From Olivibacter domesticus (lineage in GTDB: Bacteria > Bacteroidota > Bacteroidia > Sphingobacteriales > Sphingobacteriaceae), in contig NZ_FOAF01000001.1 of assembly GCF_900109575.1 (NCBI RefSeq), positions 1,025,662 through 1,089,661 of the forward strand: DNA of 64,000 nt, written 5' to 3'. Both the position numbers and the translations under genes were made by a program. Below the pieces are notes generated by a model. It saw nothing but the letters and a program-made list of their open reading frames with translations, was not told the origin of the DNA and made no database searches. This document shows positions 1 to 8,743 of this stretch, piece by piece (position 1 is the first letter of the stretch; every line of letters begins with the position of its first letter).

Positions 1-1648
1 CTATAAAATCCTTACTGATGGCTAAGCCAAGTCCTGTTCCTGATTTACTACTTCCCGGAATTTGGAAATATCTTTCAAATATGCGTTCTTGATAACGTTT
101 GTCAATGCCCTGACCATAATCCCTTACTGAAAACACCAAATAATCATTATCTTTTGTTAAGGATAGGGATATTTCGCTTTGCTCGGGGGCATAGCGTATC
201 GCATTACTCAAAAAGTTAGTTAGTACCCAAGCGGTCTTTTCCACATCAGTTTTAATTCGCGGTGAATCCTCGGTAGTGATAACTTTAATATGAATATTTT
301 TTTGCCCGGCCGATATTTTTGTTGCTTCAATGGCATAGTTGATGATTTGCATAGGGTCACACGTTTGCAAGTTCAATTGAATATTTCCAGTTTCCACTTG
401 CGACATGTTCAATAATTCCCCCGTAATCCGCAATAAACGGTCGCTATCTTCCTTTATACTTTCTAACAAATATTTCTGGTCATCATTTACTTGTCCGGTC
501 TTTTCGTTATTAAGTAACTGCAAACTCATCTTTATAGAAGCAATTGGTGTTTTAAGTTCATGTGATACAGTTGCAATAAAATTCGTTTTCGCCAGATCTA
601 ATTCTCGGAAAGGGGTGATATTTTTAAGTAGGATAACGTAACCAATATGTTGCTTTATTAGCTCTCCAGCGGGAGTGATACTAATATCTAGTAGCTCTTT
701 TTCAAAATAACTCTCTTTTCCATTCGCAAATATTTTGATAGGTTCGTGTACAATCTTTTTGGCCGACTGATTATTGATATCCTTAATCAATAATCTGGTA
801 AGATCATTATATGAGGCAACATCTGTAATGAACTTACCAACTATTTTTTCTTTTTCTAAACCTAATACTTTTAACGCTTCGTCATTCGCAAATAATACTG
901 TTAATTTTTCATCTAAACCAATCACAACATCCTGCATGTTATTTATCAACGTATCAATGCGCCTTTTCTCCATTAATATTTTAGATAAATTGCTACCTGC
1001 ATATTCTTCCAATTTACTGGCCATGGTGTTAAAGGATCTCGCCAGTTCTCCAAATTCACTATGGCTTTCAAAATGTACGCGCTCTCTATAATTATGAGAG
1101 GCAATTTGCTTGATACTTGCCGTCAATTCGCCTATTGGATTTGCTATATTTCCTGGTAAATTAATCAGCAGTGTGAAAGCAATAATAAAGCAGGTGGCAC
1201 CCGTAACACCAGCCCATACCATAGCTTTATCAGCAGTATCGGTTGCAATATTGCTTTTTCTAATAATTGCGTTCATATTTAAGCGCATAATTTCCATAAT
1301 ATCACTACGTATGAGCGGTAAAAGAATTTTGTCCTTTGGGCGTTTTTCAAATGCGTTAAAATGTTCACTTAATTGGACGGTTAAATCGCCCTCTCCTTCT
1401 TCCGTTAAATTTACTTGCTGTTTAGCAAGATTACTCTTGAAAATAGTCAAGGCATTTGACTGAGAGTCAAGCTCATCAAGGGCTCTTAGCATATTACCTG
1501 AATAAAGAAGTGTATTATAATTCGCTGCTAATATTTTTTTTGTATCTCTTTTTAAAGTGTGAATATACCATACGCTTAACCCAGAAAGCAATGTAATGAG
1601 TAGAAATAATACACCTATTCCCAACGTTAATTTTGTTTTAATATTCAT
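1..1648 (-). CDS. Sensor histidine kinase paired with split KdpD (partial, C-terminus beyond left edge)
   Basis: About 549 residues are visible and the frame is open at base 1, so the end of the ATPase domain is missing. I translated this strand directly. In order it shows an N-terminal membrane helix (residues about 7-28), an extracytoplasmic stretch, a second helix (about 145-165), a HAMP linker, a PAS domain (about 225-330), a HisKA H-box with SHELKTPIASI (His near residue 365), an N-box (LSNAIRYAP), a G1 box (DYGQGID) and a G2 box (GTGLGLAIS). In Bacteroidota the KdpD input domain and the kinase are separate proteins, and this is the kinase half. Its ATG overlaps the upstream kdpD stop by four bases (ATGA at 1645-1648), which implies translational coupling. 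The plus-strand open frames across this stretch are shadows. Confidence 0.9.
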   Translation of the reverse strand, partial: MNIKTKLTLGIGVLFLLITLLSGLSVWYIHTLKRDTKKILAANYNTLLYSGNMLRALDELDSQSNALTIFKSNLAKQQVNLTEEGEGDLTVQLSEHFNAFEKRPKDKILLPLIRSDIMEIMRLNMNAIIRKSNIATDTADKAMVWAGVTGATCFIIAFTLLINLPGNIANPIGELTASIKQIASHNYRERVHFESHSEFGELARSFNTMASKLEEYAGSNLSKILMEKRRIDTLINNMQDVVIGLDEKLTVLFANDEALKVLGLEKEKIVGKFITDVASYNDLTRLLIKDINNQSAKKIVHEPIKIFANGKESYFEKELLDISITPAGELIKQHIGYVILLKNITPFRELDLAKTNFIATVSHELKTPIASIKMSLQLLNNEKTGQVNDDQKYLLESIKEDSDRLLRITGELLNMSQVETGNIQLNLQTCDPMQIINYAIEATKISAGQKNIHIKVITTEDSPRIKTDVEKTAWVLTNFLSNAIRYAPEQSEISLSLTKDNDYLVFSVRDYGQGIDKRYQERIFERYFQIPGSSKSGTGLGLAISKDFI

Positions 1649-2769
1649 GATAGAATAATCAAATCTATATTTTCTTTAGTTAACTGTTTTAATAAACGGT
1701 TAAATACTCCAGTTGCTAAAATGATACGAAATAAGTTCAATCGCGGTTTACCAATGCAGACAGTGGTAGCTTTGTATTTAACAGCCTGCTCAGAAATCAT
1801 TATAGGAACATTCTTTGCCTGTACCTGTAGCACTGTACCGCCAAGCTCAGTCGCTAATTTAAAGTTGTTAATCAAGAACCTTTGTTTGTACAATGCTATT
1901 TTGTCGCTACTTTCTTGAGGAGTTTGTACATATAAAACGAACCATTTACCACTATAATAGCTCGCTAAGCGGGCGGTCTTTCGTATAACATCCTTTGCCT
2001 TATTTTCGTTAGAACTTATACAAGCAAGAAAACGCTCATGACGCATCCCAGCAGATTTTGACATAATGATATCAACTTTTCTTTCAACATGTGAAGCTAC
2101 TTCCTTTAAAGCTAGTTCTCTTAACTGTAGAATATGTTCATTTTTGAAAAAATTCTCCAACGCCCCCTGTATTTTGTCGGCAGTATAAATTTTTCCCTCT
2201 TTCAGTCGTATAATTAGCTCTTCTGCAGTTAAATCAATATTAACCACTTCATCAGCCATACCAATAACTCTGTCAGGTACGCGTTCTCTTACCGTTATGC
2301 CGGTTATATTATTAATCTCATCATAAAGACTTTCAATATGTTGAATATTAACCGCACTTATAACATTGATCCCTGCTTCCAGGATCTCAACAACATCTTG
2401 CCAACGTTTTTCGTTCTTACTTCCTTCAATATTCGTATGTGCTAACTCATCTACGATAACTACTTCCGGGTGCTGGTTGATTACTGCTTGTACATCTAGT
2501 TCTTCTAGTTCCTTCCCCTTATAGAAAATTTTTCTGCGTAAAATTATTGGCAGTCCTTCCAATAAGGCCTCTGTCTCTTTTCTATTATGCGTTTCTATGT
2601 AGGCAATCTTAACATCAATTCCGTTTTTTAAAAGCGTATGTGCCTCTTGTAGCATCCGGAAACTTTTGCCAACACCGGCACTCATACCAATATAAATTTT
2701 AAATTTCCCTCGTCTAGATTGCTGAACTAAATGAAGAAAATGTTGCGTATTATAGTCTTTATCTTCCAT
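1645..2769 (-). CDS. kdpD: KdpD N-terminal potassium sensor protein (KdpD domain plus Usp domain)
   Basis: This 374-residue cytosolic protein matches the N-terminal half of KdpD. The KdpD domain (about 18-225) contains the Walker-A-like GMSAGVGKS and the Walker-B-like VVIVDELAHTN. A universal-stress-protein-like domain follows (about 245-374). It lacks the membrane helices and kinase of enterobacterial KdpD; those functions are in the next gene, which overlaps it by four bases. In family context the pair senses K+ limitation or turgor and controls the KdpFABC K+ pump. No pump gene lies upstream: 2770-3176 is followed by a divergent operon. The start ATG at 2769 matches the family N-terminus (EDKDYNTQHFLHLV). 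Confidence 0.93.
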   Translation of the reverse strand: MEDKDYNTQHFLHLVQQSRRGKFKIYIGMSAGVGKSFRMLQEAHTLLKNGIDVKIAYIETHNRKETEALLEGLPIILRRKIFYKGKELEELDVQAVINQHPEVVIVDELAHTNIEGSKNEKRWQDVVEILEAGINVISAVNIQHIESLYDEINNITGITVRERVPDRVIGMADEVVNIDLTAEELIIRLKEGKIYTADKIQGALENFFKNEHILQLRELALKEVASHVERKVDIIMSKSAGMRHERFLACISSNENKAKDVIRKTARLASYYSGKWFVLYVQTPQESSDKIALYKQRFLINNFKLATELGGTVLQVQAKNVPIMISEQAVKYKATTVCIGKPRLNLFRIILATGVFNRLLKQLTKENIDLIILS

Positions 2770-2899
2770 AATTTATACGGCTTCCAAAACCAACTGTTGG
2801 TGCAATAATCTGGCTATTATCCCGATCAGTAAAGATATATTCTTTACGTTGCAAATCTATAATCTTTACGCACGACAAACATCTTGCAGTTGATACCAT
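2759..2899 (-). pseudogene. Possible relic of an outer-membrane protein C-terminus abutting kdpD
   Basis: An open frame on the minus strand ends with a TAA inside the first codons of kdpD, an 11-base overlap typical of a real upstream operon partner. Its last 27 residues (ending TVGFGSRINYGR) look like the terminal strand of an outer-membrane beta-barrel. Just upstream, a second frame gives RKDYRFAT before a stop, as if one base shift separates two parts of the same strand-turn-strand region. Many Bacteroidota kdp loci carry a porin-like gene between kdpC and kdpD, so this may be what remains after deletion of the pump genes. It could equally be a chance 46-codon frame. Confidence 0.35.
2852..2882 (-). 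promoter_or_regulatory. Candidate promoter for the kdpD-kinase pair
   Basis: On the minus strand TAGATTTG (2859-2852) matches the Bacteroidota -7 box TAnnTTTG, with a TTTG about 16 bases upstream as a -33 element. It would give a leader of about 75 bases before kdpD. It lies inside the apparent relic. Confidence 0.35.
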
Positions 2900-3105
2900 T
2901 TTGATTATTTACGAAATACAATTTCATCTATCAATTCCTTTTTGCGATACATTATTGATAACGAATGAAGTGCCAAAGAAAAATTATTTCACACAATTAA
3001 TTGATTAATAACACTTTAACCAGACACTTTCAATAACAGAATGCGATGCCTTTTTACCATAATGAGAAGTTTTTATCAAAATGATAAAATAACATTAAAT
3101 TGCGA

Positions 3106-3142
3106 AACCAGAAGGTTTCGTTACATTTGTAACCATATAGTT
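3106..3142 (+). promoter_or_regulatory. Promoter with two ArsR-type operators, VOC/SRPBCC operon
   Basis: A -7 box TACATTTG (3122-3129) lies between two 12-bp inverted repeats of the form AACCnnnnGGTT: AACCAGAAGGTT at 3106-3117 and AACCATATAGTT at 3131-3142, centres 25 bp apart. The same arrangement recurs upstream of the arsR gene at 7305-7342, so both are probably bound by that repressor. Confidence 0.65.
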
Positions 3143-3176
3143 TCAGATAGTTAATAATTTAATAAAGAATCTTGTT

Positions 3177-3572
3177 ATGAGCAACAACATCACACCTTTC
3201 TTAATGTTCGAAGGGAAAGCAGAGGAAGCAATGAACCTTTATATCTCTTTATTTAGCCATAGCTCCGTTATAAAGCTAGAAAGATATGGCGTTAATGACG
3301 GAGAGATGGCAGGAAAAATCAAAATTGCTTATTTCGAACTAAATGGCCGAGAATATATGGCTATTGACAGTAACGTAAAACATGCATTCACCTTTACGCC
3401 CTCTTTCTCCTTATTTGTGGAGTGTGAAACGGAAAAAGAACTAACGCATTTCTTTAATAGTCTAACTAAGGAAGGAGAAGTGCTGATGCCACTTGATCAT
3501 TACGGTTTTAGTAAGAAATTTGCTTGGGTTAACGATCAATTCGGCATTAGCTGGCAATTAAATTTATCATAA
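3177..3572 (+). CDS. VOC-family (PhnB-like) protein
   Basis: A 131-residue protein of the PhnB / 3-demethylubiquinone-9 3-methyltransferase-like group of the vicinal oxygen chelate superfamily. The family start pattern is clear: ITPFLMFEGKAEEAMNLYISLF, followed by ELNGREYMAIDS and, at the C-terminus, a segment ending in GFSKKFAWVNDQFGISWQL. Such proteins are one- or two-module metal-binding or small-molecule-binding folds. Most lack a proven reaction, and I cannot assign a substrate. It is first in a two-gene operon (12-base gap) with an SRPBCC protein. It lies behind a promoter bearing the same palindromes as the arsR operon, so it is probably repressed by that regulator. Confidence 0.85.
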   Translation: MSNNITPFLMFEGKAEEAMNLYISLFSHSSVIKLERYGVNDGEMAGKIKIAYFELNGREYMAIDSNVKHAFTFTPSFSLFVECETEKELTHFFNSLTKEGEVLMPLDHYGFSKKFAWVNDQFGISWQLNLS

Positions 3573-3584
3573 AATAATAGTACT

Positions 3585-4430
3585 ATGAGTTTACAACCAT
3601 TAATAATCGAAAAGACGTATCAAACGTCCTTAGAAAGTGTATGGAAAGCGCTTACTGACAAAGATCAGATGAAAGAATGGTACTTTGAGTTGCAAGAATT
3701 TAAACCTGAAGTGGGTTTTGAATTTCAGTTCTACGGAGGAAGCGACGATAGGAAATTTTTACATATGTGTACGATAACGGAGGTTGAATTTCTTGCGAAG
3801 TTATCATATACATGGCGGTACAAAGATTATCCGGGTCAATCGATCGTCACGTTCGAACTCTTCAAGGAGTCGAAAAATAAAACTAGGCTAAAGCTAACCC
3901 ATACTGGCTTGGAAAGTTTCCCTCAAGACATAGAGAATTTTGCTATCGACAATTTTAGGACTGGTTGGAATTTTATTTTGGGAGAATCCCTTCCAAATTA
4001 TGTTGAAACGGCAACGGTCTCTAAATCCATTTCCATAAAAGCATCGGCACAATCGGTATGGAACATTTTATTGCATCCCAACAATCAATGGGGACAGGCA
4101 TTCGGAGAAGGAGCATTTATAGAAACAGATTGGCAGAAAGGGAGTCCAGTTATCTGGAAAGATATTGAAGGTAATATCGGTGCTAATGGAATCGTAATGG
4201 TAAATAATATTAATGACTACTTACAAGTTGGGTTTTACGATGAAGTTAATCCACCACAAGGCACACCACTAGGAAGTTATGTTGAGAAATTTAAAATCAC
4301 CGAAAATGAAGCTAATGAATGTATACTTCATATAGAGGCTGGCTTATTGTCTAAGAAGGATGTTTCCTTTCATAGTCAAATGTGGGATAAAGCATTAGAA
4401 ATTATGAAGACGCTCTCTGAAAAAAAATAA
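3585..4430 (+). CDS. Two-domain SRPBCC/AHSA1-like protein
   Basis: A 281-residue protein made of two START/Bet v1-like (SRPBCC, activator of Hsp90 ATPase homologue 1 type) modules. Residues about 5-140 begin IIEKTYQTSLESVWKALTDK and carry MKEWYFEL; residues about 145-280 begin SKSISIKASAQSVWNILL. The fold forms a hydrophobic ligand cavity, and bacterial members are often encoded beside ArsR regulators and PhnB-like proteins, as here. The reaction or ligand is unknown. It follows the VOC gene by 12 bases and a hairpin terminator follows it, so the two form one transcription unit. Confidence 0.88.
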   Translation: MSLQPLIIEKTYQTSLESVWKALTDKDQMKEWYFELQEFKPEVGFEFQFYGGSDDRKFLHMCTITEVEFLAKLSYTWRYKDYPGQSIVTFELFKESKNKTRLKLTHTGLESFPQDIENFAIDNFRTGWNFILGESLPNYVETATVSKSISIKASAQSVWNILLHPNNQWGQAFGEGAFIETDWQKGSPVIWKDIEGNIGANGIVMVNNINDYLQVGFYDEVNPPQGTPLGSYVEKFKITENEANECILHIEAGLLSKKDVSFHSQMWDKALEIMKTLSEKK

Positions 4431-4456
4431 AATTACTTTTAAATACATTCTTGTGT

Positions 4457-4485
4457 AAGGTGCCTCGATGGCACCTTTAATTTTA
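4457..4485 (+). terminator. Rho-independent terminator after the VOC/SRPBCC operon
   Basis: Inverted repeat AAGGTGCC (4457-4464) and GGCACCTT (4470-4477) with a 5-base loop, followed by a T-rich run. It lies 27 bases past the SRPBCC stop. Confidence 0.7.
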
Positions 4486-4768
4486 TAATATCTGTTGCCA
4501 ATCAGATTCACCATAATTAAAAAAACTTCTCGAAGGATATTGTCAGCCATTGCATTAAAAAAAAGAAATATTTTTTTGCAACGTTTTACAGTTTAAAGCG
4601 TCTATCCTATTAATAAGCGAACTAAATTGCCGTTTATTTAAATATAATTAATTCAGGATGCAGTTTTTATTCGTTAAAAAATATTTAAATGTTTTTCACC
4701 TAAATCTCATCTTACTCAAGTAGAACACGAGCTACTTTTAACTAAATCAAAAACAACAAAAACTTTAT
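4486..4768 (+). other. AT-rich gene-free stretch before the TonB-dependent receptor
   Basis: Very AT-rich leader region for the receptor at 4769. I find no clear TAnnTTTG box on the plus strand and no copy of the AACC/GGTT palindromes seen at the flanking SRPBCC operons. I see no credible gene in it. Confidence 0.5.
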
Positions 4769-7237
4769 ATGATCCACGTATTTTTACCTAAACCCACAAC
4801 AAATTTAAAATGCTTTACATACAGCTGCGCGCTTGCTATCATTTTAATGACGAGTTTCAGCTATAAAAGAACTTTCGCTCAGGAAAATCATATCATCAAC
4901 GGTCAAGTAAAAGATGAAACTAACGCACCGATAGATCTAGCGACCATTTCTCTCCTTAATCCTAAAGATTCCTCCTATATCCGCTCGGTATTTTCCAATG
5001 AGAAAGGGGTGTATGCGTTAAAATCCATACCACAAGGTAAGTATATTTTAGCTGCGACTATGATAGGCTACAGAAAAACCTATGTGAAAGTAGAAGTAAA
5101 CCAAGAACAAAATATAAATGCTTCCGATTTAGTACTTCCACTTGAAGCGAAAGCACTGGGAGAAGTCACCATAACAGCCAAAACCCCACCTGTGGAGAGA
5201 AAAGACGGTGCATTAGTGGTAAACGTTGAAAATTCAGCATTGGCAGCGGGGAATACAGCTATGGACATATTACAACGTTCGCCTGGCGTCAGCGTCGATA
5301 AGGATGGAAACATAAGTTTGATGGGAAAACAAGGCGTAACAGTTATGTTAGATGGAAAACAAACCTACTTATCTGCAGAACAATTGGCTAATATGTTACG
5401 TGCAATGGATGGCAATAATATACAATCTATTGAATTAAACACAAATCCTTCAGCTAAATACGATGCGGCAGGCACTGCTGGTATCATTAATATCAAGTTA
5501 AAAAAGAACAAATTAGAAGGCACAAATGGAACACTTAGTTTAAGTGCAGGATACGGTAAAACGCATAAGTCTAACAATTCTTTACAAATCAATCATAAAG
5601 TAGGAAAAGTCAACTTGTTTGGTAATTACAGCTATGTTAATAATGGCTTTAATAGTGGTTTAGAGCTTTATCGGACCATTGGTCAAGGTGAAGATGCTAA
5701 AGTTTTTGATCAATATGCCCAATTTGAAAACAGGCGTGCAAGCAGTAATGCGCGGTTGGGCATTGATTATCAAACAAGTGATAGAAATACCCTCAGCGCA
5801 TTGTTCTCTGGCTTTTTCATGAATGGGAAAGACGAATCAAACAGTAACAACTATATCTCAGATATCGGCTCATCGCTTGATTCTACATTAACAACATTGA
5901 ATAGAGGAAATAATAAATATAATAGTTTAACATTTAACATCAATAATACTTTCAATATAGATACCTTAGGAAAGAAGCTTGTGATAGAAGCAGATATATC
6001 TCGTTTTAATGATAAAACGAAAAACTTTTACGATAATTTTTTTTACAACCCTTCCGGCGGTTATATTCGTGATCCAGAATTTATCTTAAATGATATGCCT
6101 TCCACCATTAATATTCAAACAGCTAAAGCTGATTATACACATCCTTTTAGTAAAAAAAACAAGTTGGAAGTTGGCGCAAAATACGGCAATGTAAAAAGTG
6201 ATAATAACATGGGTTTTCTTAATCTTATTGATGGAAATTGGCAAAACAACGAGGGGCGTTCCAATCATTTTGTATATACCGAACGTGTCACAGCTGCATA
6301 TGCAATATTTAGTCAACAATTGAATAAAACAGAAGTTAAAACAGGTTTACGTATGGAACATACCTACTCGGATGGTAATTCTATTACAATGAACGTTCGA
6401 AATAAACGCGACTATCTCAATTTTTTTCCCAACATAAGTATCAATCAAGAACTATCTAATAAACATAGTTTAGGTATTTCTTATAGTAGACGTATTAATC
6501 GACCAAATTATAGTAATTTAAATCCATTTCTATATTATGTAGATCCTTATAGTTATCAGCAAGGGAATCCATTTTTGAATCCTTCTTTTACCAATTCGTA
6601 TGAGCTAACCTACACGTTATTGAAAAAGTACAATGTTACAGCGGGCTACCAAAAAACAAAAGATATGGTAGGAGAAATCATGTATCAGAATGACGAAACA
6701 AATGTATTGTACGTTACCAGAGAAAATATTGCTAGTGAGAACGTGTACTTTGTAAACATAAATGTGCCAATAGCAATTGGAGAGTTTTGGAGTAGTAATA
6801 CAAACCTAAATGCATTGCATTTGGGATATAAAGCCGAAATTCCAACCGCTCCAATAGATTATGGCCAGTTTGGCTTACAGGCAAATAGTAACCATACATT
6901 TAATATTAGTAAAAGTCTACGCGTAGAGGCGACGGCACAATACCAATCCCCATTGAGGTGGAGTATTTACCAAATCGGTTCATATTGGGGCTTGGATCTT
7001 GGTGTAAATAAGTCTTTTTTGGATAAAAAAGCACAAATAAAATTAGCTATAACCGATATTTTTAGCACAATGCCAAATACTGTACGAACTAACTATGCCA
7101 ACCTTAATGTACGAATTATAAATAATTATGAAAGTCGTGTAGCTCGTTTAACGTTCACTTACAACTTCGGAAACCAAAAGTTAAAAACATCACAACGTAA
7201 CCTAGATAGTACCGAAAAAAACCGAGTGGGTAAATGA
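4769..7237 (+). CDS. TonB-dependent receptor, outer-membrane beta-barrel family
   Basis: An 822-residue outer-membrane protein. After a signal peptide (cleavage near TFAQE, about residue 38) comes a carboxypeptidase-regulatory-like beta-sandwich (about 40-120, with VKDETNAPIDLATISLLNP), then a plug-like region (about 135-240, with RSPGVSVDKDGNISLMGKQG and the NPSAKYDAAGTAGIINIKL signature), then a large C-terminal barrel (about 250-800). The plug/barrel type matches the OMP_b-brl_3 group rather than SusC: no SusD partner follows and the length is shorter. Ligand unknown. It sits between the two SRPBCC operons but lacks their operator and has its own terminator. Its unusually long n-region is the first ATG in frame, and the start may be a little downstream. 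Confidence 0.88.
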   Translation: MIHVFLPKPTTNLKCFTYSCALAIILMTSFSYKRTFAQENHIINGQVKDETNAPIDLATISLLNPKDSSYIRSVFSNEKGVYALKSIPQGKYILAATMIGYRKTYVKVEVNQEQNINASDLVLPLEAKALGEVTITAKTPPVERKDGALVVNVENSALAAGNTAMDILQRSPGVSVDKDGNISLMGKQGVTVMLDGKQTYLSAEQLANMLRAMDGNNIQSIELNTNPSAKYDAAGTAGIINIKLKKNKLEGTNGTLSLSAGYGKTHKSNNSLQINHKVGKVNLFGNYSYVNNGFNSGLELYRTIGQGEDAKVFDQYAQFENRRASSNARLGIDYQTSDRNTLSALFSGFFMNGKDESNSNNYISDIGSSLDSTLTTLNRGNNKYNSLTFNINNTFNIDTLGKKLVIEADISRFNDKTKNFYDNFFYNPSGGYIRDPEFILNDMPSTINIQTAKADYTHPFSKKNKLEVGAKYGNVKSDNNMGFLNLIDGNWQNNEGRSNHFVYTERVTAAYAIFSQQLNKTEVKTGLRMEHTYSDGNSITMNVRNKRDYLNFFPNISINQELSNKHSLGISYSRRINRPNYSNLNPFLYYVDPYSYQQGNPFLNPSFTNSYELTYTLLKKYNVTAGYQKTKDMVGEIMYQNDETNVLYVTRENIASENVYFVNINVPIAIGEFWSSNTNLNALHLGYKAEIPTAPIDYGQFGLQANSNHTFNISKSLRVEATAQYQSPLRWSIYQIGSYWGLDLGVNKSFLDKKAQIKLAITDIFSTMPNTVRTNYANLNVRIINNYESRVARLTFTYNFGNQKLKTSQRNLDSTEKNRVGK

Positions 7238-7256
7238 TAAAACAATCCATTCATTT

Positions 7257-7288
7257 AGCTGACATTAATAAGGTGTCAGCTTTTTTTT
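7257..7288 (+). terminator. Strong rho-independent terminator after the TonB receptor
   Basis: Perfect 8-bp stem AGCTGACA (7257-7264) with TGTCAGCT (7274-7281), 9-base loop, followed directly by a run of eight T. Confidence 0.9.
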
Positions 7289-7304
7289 AAAAAATAATTT
7301 GCGT

Positions 7305-7342
7305 AACCGAATGGTTTCTCATATATTTGAAACTAAATGGTT
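7305..7342 (+). promoter_or_regulatory. Promoter with two operators, arsR-SRPBCC operon
   Basis: A -7 box TATATTTG (7322-7329) is flanked by AACCGAATGGTT (7305-7316) and AACTAAATGGTT (7331-7342), centres 26 bp apart. The preceding four bases (TGCG, 7300-7303) also match the 3101 copy. The predicted transcription start near 7336 rules out the longest open frame's start at 7299. Confidence 0.7.
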
Positions 7343-7358
7343 ACTAATTAAAACAATA

Positions 7359-7670
7359 TTGGAAACGAGAAGAGATGTATTTCAGGCAATAGCCGATCCT
7401 ACTAGAAGGGCAATTATTCATTTGATTGCTCAACAACCACTTAATTTAAATGCCGTGGCTGATAATTTCGACATCAGTCGTCCAGCTGTTTCGAAACATA
7501 TCCGAATTTTAACAGAATGCGGACTGATTATAATAAAAAAACAAGGACGAGAACGTTTTTGTAATGCTAATTTAAAATCGCTGCGTGAAGTAGCCGATTG
7601 GGTAGCACATTATCAATTATTTTGGACCGATCGTTTAAATGCATTAGAAGATCTATTAAAGAATGAATAA
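7359..7670 (+). CDS. ArsR-family winged-helix repressor
   Basis: A 103-residue regulator, beginning at a TTG codon. The reading frame is open further upstream to 7299, but that part overlaps the promoter and operator, and family members start right at this point (METRRDVFQAIADPTRRAII). The winged helix spans about residues 8-85, with the recognition helix in ISRPAVSKHIRILTECGLI and the wing in IIKKQGRERFC. No cysteine pair typical of metal sensors is seen, as in the ArsR subgroup linked to SRPBCC proteins. It is first in a three-gene operon with two SRPBCC genes and probably represses its own operon and the one at 3177. Confidence 0.9.
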   Translation: METRRDVFQAIADPTRRAIIHLIAQQPLNLNAVADNFDISRPAVSKHIRILTECGLIIIKKQGRERFCNANLKSLREVADWVAHYQLFWTDRLNALEDLLKNE

Positions 7671-7691
7671 ATATTATAAGCACCTTAAATT

Positions 7692-8120
7692 ATGTATCAA
7701 ATAACAACTATGAATTATATTAATTCATCTATTGAAACCGTTTATAAAAGTTTAACCAGTAATGAAGGGTTATCAGCAGTATGGACTACAGATTGCCAAG
7801 TTAAAAATAAGGTAGGTGAAACTTCTATTTTCGGTTTTGGCAATGAAGAACCTACCGTATTTAGAATTGTGGAATTAATTCCCAACAAGGAGATAACTTG
7901 GATCTGTACAGATTCTGATCCTGAATGGATCGGTACTCAAGTATCTTTTGAACTTAAATACCATAATGGAAAAACAGCAATAACACTTGTACATAGTGGA
8001 TGGAAGAGTCCAAGTGAGTTTTTTTGTTGGTGTAGTTATAACTGGTCGTTCTTTCTCTACAGCTTAAAATTATTTTGTGAAGATGGCAAAGGAATTCCCT
8101 TTCAAGAACGTAGATTTTAA
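7692..8120 (+). CDS. SRPBCC/AHSA1-like protein
   Basis: A 142-residue single-domain SRPBCC (AHSA1-type) protein. It begins ITTMNYINSSIETVYKSLTS, has the central GLSAVWTTD segment, and ends with the aromatic-rich helix SYNWSFFLYSLKLFCEDGKG. The fold binds hydrophobic ligands; the reaction is unknown. It sits 21 bases after arsR and 13 bases before another SRPBCC gene, so it is co-transcribed. A second in-frame ATG six codons in is an alternative start. Confidence 0.85.
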   Translation: MYQITTMNYINSSIETVYKSLTSNEGLSAVWTTDCQVKNKVGETSIFGFGNEEPTVFRIVELIPNKEITWICTDSDPEWIGTQVSFELKYHNGKTAITLVHSGWKSPSEFFCWCSYNWSFFLYSLKLFCEDGKGIPFQERRF

Positions 8121-8133
8121 CTAGTTAAAGATT

Positions 8134-8664
8134 ATGAATAATCAAGGAGAAATTATTGCACCAGGCACATTGCGTTTTAAGCGATTATTACCTGGATCTA
8201 TCGAAAAAGTGTGGTCATATTTAACCGATTCCGAAAAAAGAGGTAAATGGTTAGCAAAAGGCAGTATGGAATTATATGTTGGAGGTAAAGTGGAGTTACA
8301 TTTTTTCCATGCAGATCTCTCACCCCATAAAGAAACACCCCCAGCTAAATACAAGTGCTATGAGACGGGAGATAGCATTTCTGGAGAGGTAATTGCCTGC
8401 TTCCCTCCTAGGCTGCTGAGCTTTACTTGGGGAGACCATTCTGAAGTGACCTTTGAATTAAGCGAACAGGAAAATAATTTAATACTTTTAATCCTGACTC
8501 ACCGTAAGATAGAAGATAAAATAGATACGCGCATTAGTATTGCAAGCGGGTGGCACACGCATTTGGGAATTTTAGATGCTCATTTAAATGACCGCATACC
8601 CGATGGCTTTTGGGAAGTTCACAACAAAATGGAAAAGGAATATGGCACGCTATTTTCAAAATAA
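8134..8664 (+). CDS. SRPBCC/AHSA1-like protein
   Basis: A 176-residue SRPBCC-family protein. The family pattern is visible as LRFKRLLPGSIEKVWSYLTD, KRGKWLAKGSMEL, then PRLLSFTWGDHSEVTFELSE and a C-terminal helix beginning SIASGWHTHLGILDAHL. It resembles the ATPase-activator-like proteins often encoded with ArsR regulators. It is the last gene of the arsR operon (13-base gap) and may act on the same unknown compound as its neighbours. Confidence 0.87.
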   Translation: MNNQGEIIAPGTLRFKRLLPGSIEKVWSYLTDSEKRGKWLAKGSMELYVGGKVELHFFHADLSPHKETPPAKYKCYETGDSISGEVIACFPPRLLSFTWGDHSEVTFELSEQENNLILLILTHRKIEDKIDTRISIASGWHTHLGILDAHLNDRIPDGFWEVHNKMEKEYGTLFSK

Positions 8665-8743
8665 TATTAGAAGCAAATAAAGCTTAAAGAATTAATATTT
8701 ACTTTGGATTATTTGCATATTTTAGGATAGTATCACTATCTTT

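Noticed and set aside
405-1463. Three plus-strand open frames of 78-117 codons
   Set aside because: They lie antisense to the clear histidine kinase frame on the minus strand (HAMP, PAS, HisKA, ATPase motifs).
4769-7237. TonB receptor as SusC
   Set aside because: No SusD gene follows, the length is about 820 residues, and the plug/barrel motifs match the other receptor group.
7299-7358. Longer N-terminus for the ArsR protein
   Set aside because: It overlaps both operators and the -7 box, so it lies upstream of or at the transcription start, and homologues begin at METRRDVF.
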